Source: Streptomyces sp. NBS 14/10 (GTDB taxonomy: Bacteria > Actinomycetota > Actinomycetes > Streptomycetales > Streptomycetaceae). Taken from it: DNA of 64,000 nt. Below the pieces are notes generated by a model that saw nothing but the letters and a program-made list of their open reading frames with translations, did not search any database and was not told the origin of the DNA. Shown here one piece after another: positions 60,252 through 64,000 of the stretch (the first letter of the stretch is position 1; each line of letters starts with the position of its first letter). The translations under genes were made by a program, and so were the position numbers. The stretch is taken from NCBI RefSeq assembly GCF_002224125.1, contig NZ_NCSM01000014.1, positions 926,794 to 990,793 of the forward strand, in the 5' to 3' direction.

Positions 60252-62195
60252 ATGACAGCGACAACCGTCCATCCGCCCGAGCCCATCGACCCCGCGACGT
60301 TAGCGCTTGCCCGGGAGGCGACGGCGCGGGCCACCCGCCATCTGCTGGACCGCCAGGACGAACAGGGCTGGTGGAAGGGCGACCTGGAGACCAACGTCAC
60401 CATGGACGCCGAGGACCTGATGCTCCGCCAGTTCCTCGGTATCCAGGCCCCGGCCACATTCGAAGCCGCCGCCCGCTACCTGCGCTCCGAGCAGCGCGAG
60501 GACGGCACCTGGGCCACCTTCCACGGCGGCCCCCCGGAGCTCTCCACCACCATCGAGGCGTACGTCGGCCTGCGGCTGGCCGGAGACCGGCCCGACGCGC
60601 CCCATATGGCCGCCGCCTCCGCATGGGTGCGCGACCACGGCGGCATCGCGAAGAGCCGGGTGTTCACCCGTATCTGGCTGGCGCTGTTCGGCTGGTGGAA
60701 GTGGGAGGACCTGCCCGAGCTGCCGCCGGAGATCATCTATTTTCCGAAGTGGCTGCCGCTCAACATCTACGACTTCGGCTGCTGGGCGCGGCAGACGATC
60801 GTGCCGCTCACCGTCGTCTCGGCCAAGCGCCCCGTACGGCCCGCGCCGTTCCCCCTCGACGAGCTCCACATCGACCCCCGGCGGCCCAACCCGCCGTCCG
60901 CGCCCGCCCCCCTCGCCTCCTGGGACGGCGCCTTCCAGCGCCTGGACCGGGCGCTGCACGCGTACCACAAGGTCGCGGTCCGGCCGCTGCGCCGGGCCGC
61001 GCTGAGATCCTGTGCGCGCTGGATCGTGGAGCGGCAGGAGAGCGACGGCTGCTGGGGCGGCATCCAGCCGCCCGCCGTGTACTCCCTGATCGCCCTGCAC
61101 CTCCTCGGCTACGACCTCGACCACCCCGTGATGCGCGCCGGTCTTGACTCCCTGGACCGCTTCGCGGTGTGGCGGGCGGACGGCAGCCGGATGATCGAGG
61201 CCTGTCAGTCACCGGTCTGGGACACCTGTCTGGCCACCATCGCGCTCGTCGACGCCGGGCTGGCCCCGGACCACCCCGCGCTGATCAAGGCCGCGGACTG
61301 GATGCTCGAGGAGCAGGTCACCCGGCCCGGCGACTGGTCGGTGCGGCGTCCCGGGCTGCCCGCCGGGGGCTGGGCGTTCGAATTCGACAACGACAACTAC
61401 CCCGACACCGACGACACCGCCGAGGTCATCCTGGCGCTGCGCCGGGTGAGCCACCCCGACCCCGAGCGGGTCGAGGCGGCGGTGCGGCTCGGGACGCGCT
61501 GGACGCTCGGCATGCAGTCCAGCGACGGCGCATGGGGCGCCTTCGACGTCGACAACACCAGCCGGCTGCCCAACCGGCTGCCGTTCTGCGACTTCGGGGA
61601 GGTCATCGACCCGCCGTCGGCCGATGTCACCGCGCATGTCGTCGAAATGCTCGCCCATGAGGGCAGGGCCCAGGACCCGGCTGCCCGGCGCGGCGTCGCC
61701 TGGCTGCTGGCCGAGCAGGAGACCGACGGATCCTGGTTCGGCCGCTGGGGAACGAACTACGTCTACGGCACCGGCTCCGTCGTCCCGGCGCTGGTGGCCG
61801 CCGGGGTTCCCGGCTCCCATCCGGCGATCCGCCGCGCCGTCCGCTGGCTGGAGCAGGTCCAGAACGAGGACGGCGGCTGGGGCGAGGACCAGCGCTCCTA
61901 CGCCGACCGGCAGTGGGCCGGACGGGGCGCCTCCACCGCCTCGCAGACCGCATGGGCGCTGCTGGCCCTGCTGGCGGCGGGGGAGCGGGAGAGCAAGGCG
62001 GTCGAGCGCGGGGTCACCTGGCTCGCCGAGACACAAGAAGACGACGGGTCCTGGGACGAGCCGTACTTCACCGGCACCGGCTTCCCCTGGGACTTCTCCA
62101 TCAACTACCACCTGTACCGGCAGGTCTTCCCGGTCACCGCGCTGGGGCGGTACGTCAACGGCGAGCCGGCCGTGGCGCGGCCGCGGAGGTCCTGA
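60252..62195 (+). CDS. shc: squalene-hopene cyclase
   Basis: 647 residues; AAAAGGGGAAGCC precedes ATG 60252. Catalytic DxDD is D385-T-D-D388 in NYPDTDDTAEV, the proton donor for cyclisation. Multiple QW repeats are visible (DEQGWWKGDLE, EQREDGTWATF, QESDGCWGGIQPP, MQSSDGAWGAFDVDN, EQETDGSWFGRWG, VQNEDGGWGEDQ, TQEDDGSWDEPYF), and the end (GFPWDFSINYHLYRQVFPVTALGRY) matches bacterial SHC. It is a monotopic membrane enzyme converting squalene to hopene. It is followed by a TGATG 1-base overlap with hpnG. Confidence 0.97.
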   Translation: MTATTVHPPEPIDPATLALAREATARATRHLLDRQDEQGWWKGDLETNVTMDAEDLMLRQFLGIQAPATFEAAARYLRSEQREDGTWATFHGGPPELSTTIEAYVGLRLAGDRPDAPHMAAASAWVRDHGGIAKSRVFTRIWLALFGWWKWEDLPELPPEIIYFPKWLPLNIYDFGCWARQTIVPLTVVSAKRPVRPAPFPLDELHIDPRRPNPPSAPAPLASWDGAFQRLDRALHAYHKVAVRPLRRAALRSCARWIVERQESDGCWGGIQPPAVYSLIALHLLGYDLDHPVMRAGLDSLDRFAVWRADGSRMIEACQSPVWDTCLATIALVDAGLAPDHPALIKAADWMLEEQVTRPGDWSVRRPGLPAGGWAFEFDNDNYPDTDDTAEVILALRRVSHPDPERVEAAVRLGTRWTLGMQSSDGAWGAFDVDNTSRLPNRLPFCDFGEVIDPPSADVTAHVVEMLAHEGRAQDPAARRGVAWLLAEQETDGSWFGRWGTNYVYGTGSVVPALVAAGVPGSHPAIRRAVRWLEQVQNEDGGWGEDQRSYADRQWAGRGASTASQTAWALLALLAAGERESKAVERGVTWLAETQEDDGSWDEPYFTGTGFPWDFSINYHLYRQVFPVTALGRYVNGEPAVARPRRS

Positions 62196-62932
62196 TGACA
62201 CCCGGCCCGGGCCAGGCGCCGCTGCTGATCGCCTGCGCGCTCGGCATCGAGCGGTTCGCCCTGCGCCGCGGCGACTTCGGCGAGGCCGCCGGGCCGGTGA
62301 CCGTGGAGCGCACCGGCATGGGGCCGCGGGCCGCCGAGCGCGCGGTGACCCGTGCGCTCGGTGAGACCGGCGGGGGCGCGGCCCGCGCCGCCGTCATCGC
62401 CACCGGCTTCTGCGCCGGGCTGGCCCCCGGGATGCACCCGGGCGACCTGGTGGTGGCCGAGGAGACCCGGGACGGTACGGGCCGCACGCCGTGCACCGGC
62501 ACCGCGGTCCTCGCCGACGCGCTCACCCGACTGGCCCGGGCCGGACCCGGGCGCAGCACCGTCCACACCGGCCCGCTCGCCGGCTCCGACCATGTCGTAC
62601 GGGGGGCCGAGCGGGCCCGGTTGCACGCCACCGGCGCGATCGCGGTGGACATGGAGTCCGCCGCGACGCTCCGCAGCGCCGTGGCGGCCGGGGTACGCCC
62701 GGTTGCGGCCGTACGAGTGATCGTGGACGCTCCTGAACATGAACTCGTCCGTATCGGAACACTGCGCGGGGGAATATCGGCTTTCCGCGTACTACGCACC
62801 ATCCTTCCTGCTTTCTTTACCTGGCACCGTTCTTCGCTGCTCCCAGGAGGTGAGCTAGATGGCCATGCCGCTCCGACAGACCATCCGGGTCGCGACGTAT
62901 CTCTTCGACCAGAAAGTGATCAAGCGTCGTGA
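62195..62932 (+). CDS. hpnG: adenosylhopane nucleosidase-type phosphorylase HpnG
   Basis: 245 residues from ATG 62195 (GGAGGT upstream). Purine-nucleoside phosphorylase superfamily pattern: LLIACALGIERFAL, ATGFCAGLAPGMHPGDLVV, and AVDMESAATLRSAVAAG, the nucleobase/ribose site. HpnG removes adenine from adenosylhopane in side-chain synthesis. The last 25 codons overlap hpnH by 74 bases in another frame, with an LPGGELDGHAAPTDHPG tail that is an accident of that overlap or a coupling arrangement. Confidence 0.9.
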   Translation: MTPGPGQAPLLIACALGIERFALRRGDFGEAAGPVTVERTGMGPRAAERAVTRALGETGGGAARAAVIATGFCAGLAPGMHPGDLVVAEETRDGTGRTPCTGTAVLADALTRLARAGPGRSTVHTGPLAGSDHVVRGAERARLHATGAIAVDMESAATLRSAVAAGVRPVAAVRVIVDAPEHELVRIGTLRGGISAFRVLRTILPAFFTWHRSSLLPGGELDGHAAPTDHPGRDVSLRPESDQAS

Positions 62933-63884
62933 CAAGTTTCCGCTGATTGTCGAGCTCGAGCCGTTGTACGCGTGCAATCTGAAGTGCGAGGGATGCGGAA
63001 AGATCCAGCATCCCGCCGGCGTGCTCAAGCAGCGGATGCCGGTCGCCCAGGCGGTGGGCGCGGTGCTGGAGTCCGGCGCGCCGATGGTGTCCATCGCGGG
63101 CGGTGAGCCCCTGATGCACCCGCAGATCGACGAAATCGTACGGCAGCTGGTGGAGCGCCGGAAATACGTCTTCCTGTGCACCAATGCCATGCTGCTGCGC
63201 AAGAAGATTCACAAGTTCAAGCCATCCCCGTATTTCGCGTTCGCGGTGCACATCGACGGGCTGCGCGAGCGGCACGACGAGTCGGTCGCCAAGGAGGGGG
63301 TGTTCGACGAGGCGGTGGAGGCCATCAAGGAGGCGCAGCGGCGCGGCTTCCGGGTGACCACCAATTCCACCTTCTTCAACACCGACACCCCGCAGACCGT
63401 CGTCGAGGTGCTGAACTTCCTCAACGACGAGCTCAAGGTGGACGAGATGATGATTTCGCCCGCCTATGCCTATGAGAAGGCGCCCGACCAGGAACACTTC
63501 CTCGGGGTCGAGCAGACCCGCGAACTGTTCAAGAAGGCCTTCGCCGGCGGCAACCGGCGGCGCTGGCGCTTCAACCACAGCCCGCTCTTCCTGGACTTCC
63601 TGGAAGGCAAGGCCGACTTCCCCTGCACCGCGTGGGGCATTCCCAACTATTCGCTCTTCGGCTGGCAGCGCCCCTGCTATCTGATGGCCGACGGATACGT
63701 TCCCACCTACCGTCAGCTCATCGAGGAGACCGACTGGGAGAAGTACGGCCGCGGCAAGGATCCGCGCTGCGACAACTGCATGGCCCACTGCGGCTATGAG
63801 CCGACCGCCGTCCTGGCCACGATGGGCTCCCTCAAGGAGTCGCTGCGCGCGGCTCGCGAAACGGCCTCAGGAAGTCGCGGGTGA
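62859..63884 (+). CDS. hpnH: adenosyl-hopene transferase HpnH, radical SAM
   Basis: 341 residues; AGGAGGTGAGCTAG precedes ATG 62859. The [4Fe-4S] motif is C39-N-L-K-C43-E-G-C46 (YACNLKCEGCGKIQHP), followed by SIAGGEPLMHPQ (GGEP). The C-terminal Cys-containing part (RCDNCMAHCGYEP) matches the HpnH extension. It joins hopene to the 5'-deoxyadenosyl radical to make adenosylhopane, the substrate of HpnG; gene order reversed from enzyme order is normal here. Confidence 0.96.
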   Translation: MAMPLRQTIRVATYLFDQKVIKRRDKFPLIVELEPLYACNLKCEGCGKIQHPAGVLKQRMPVAQAVGAVLESGAPMVSIAGGEPLMHPQIDEIVRQLVERRKYVFLCTNAMLLRKKIHKFKPSPYFAFAVHIDGLRERHDESVAKEGVFDEAVEAIKEAQRRGFRVTTNSTFFNTDTPQTVVEVLNFLNDELKVDEMMISPAYAYEKAPDQEHFLGVEQTRELFKKAFAGGNRRRWRFNHSPLFLDFLEGKADFPCTAWGIPNYSLFGWQRPCYLMADGYVPTYRQLIEETDWEKYGRGKDPRCDNCMAHCGYEPTAVLATMGSLKESLRAARETASGSRG

Positions 63885-63888
63885 CGTG

Positions 63889-64000
63889 ATGACGTCAGCG
63901 GGGATTGATCTGGGACTTCCCGCGATGCCGCCCCGACCGCCCGCGGCGCGCCGTCTGTCGCGGCAGCTGCGGGTGGGGTCGGTGGCGGTGGGCGGGGACG
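63889..64000 (+). CDS. ispG: 4-hydroxy-3-methylbut-2-enyl-diphosphate synthase (N-terminal part)
   Basis: ATG 63889, with an in-frame GTG at 63886, four bases after the hpnH stop. The window ends inside the gene. The 37 visible codons end RQLRVGSVAVGGD, the conserved start of IspG just before the substrate loop (usually APVSVQSMTT). IspG makes HMBPP in the MEP pathway, so the operon includes supply of C5 units. The Fe-S Cys residues lie beyond the window. Confidence 0.82.
   Translation, partial: MTSAGIDLGLPAMPPRPPAARRLSRQLRVGSVAVGGD

Noticed and set aside
1..64000. tRNA, rRNA, CRISPR array, phage attachment site
   Set aside because: No cloverleaf, no rRNA-like stretch, no regularly spaced repeats and no integrase gene were seen on reading.

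Overview
The window is very GC-rich chromosomal DNA from a Streptomyces-like actinomycete. Supporting signs are strong third-position GC bias, AGGAGG-type ribosome binding sites, many GTG starts, chains of 4-base ATGA/GTGA start-stop overlaps, an LPFR-type microprotein, a complete hopanoid operon and an SCO6745-family gene. No rRNA, tRNA or CRISPR array was seen.

Region 1 (1-23.8 kb) is mostly primary and accessory metabolism. It holds the 3' part of a secreted-type GH2 beta-galactosidase with a LamG-like insertion, and a P-loop ATPase gene broken by an apparent 1-base frameshift and coupled to a membrane-anchored type 1 periplasmic-binding protein. Three secreted peptidases follow (M1, S15, M14), then a D-amino-acid oxidase, an ABC-F protein, Tex, a 45-residue LPFR protein, an SCO6745-family protein, enoyl-CoA hydratase, an RsbW-like ATPase, idi, a CDF metal transporter, a MITE-like element and galE.

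Region 2 (24.1-31.3 kb) is one tightly overlapped operon. It encodes a CDP-alcohol phosphatidyltransferase that apparently starts at CTG, a nucleotidyltransferase, an iron-containing alcohol / glycerol-1-phosphate-type dehydrogenase, a second CDP-alcohol phosphatidyltransferase, a family 2 glycosyltransferase and a TagGH-like ABC exporter. It looks like synthesis and export of a phospho-alditol cell-surface glycan or glycolipid.

Region 3 (31.3-about 55 kb) is the most interesting part: a cryptic type II polyketide/fatty-acid-like cluster. Upstream tailoring and export genes are a methyltransferase, a CrtI-like FAD oxidoreductase, two P450s, a tandem SnoaL-like protein, an unknown protein and an MMPL exporter. 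The core is AcpS, two hotdog dehydratase-like proteins, a ketosynthase, a KS-beta with Asp instead of the active Cys, a fused KS-CLF protein, a ketoreductase, an ACP, a KASIII-like protein lacking the catalytic residues, a flavin reductase and FabD. An ECF-type sigma factor, a Rieske ferredoxin and two TetR-type regulators complete it. Four exact copies and one near copy of TGTATCC-N16-GATCTGT lie in front of the methyltransferase, the oxidase operon, the acpS operon, the ACP operon and the Rieske gene. I read this motif as the promoter of a cluster-specific regulon, probably served by the sigma factor in the cluster.

Region 4 (55.4-64.0 kb) is the hopanoid pathway: hpnC, hpnD, hpnE, a polyprenyl synthase, shc, hpnG, hpnH and the start of ispG. 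It makes squalene from C15 units, cyclises it to hopene and adds the ribosyl-type side chain.
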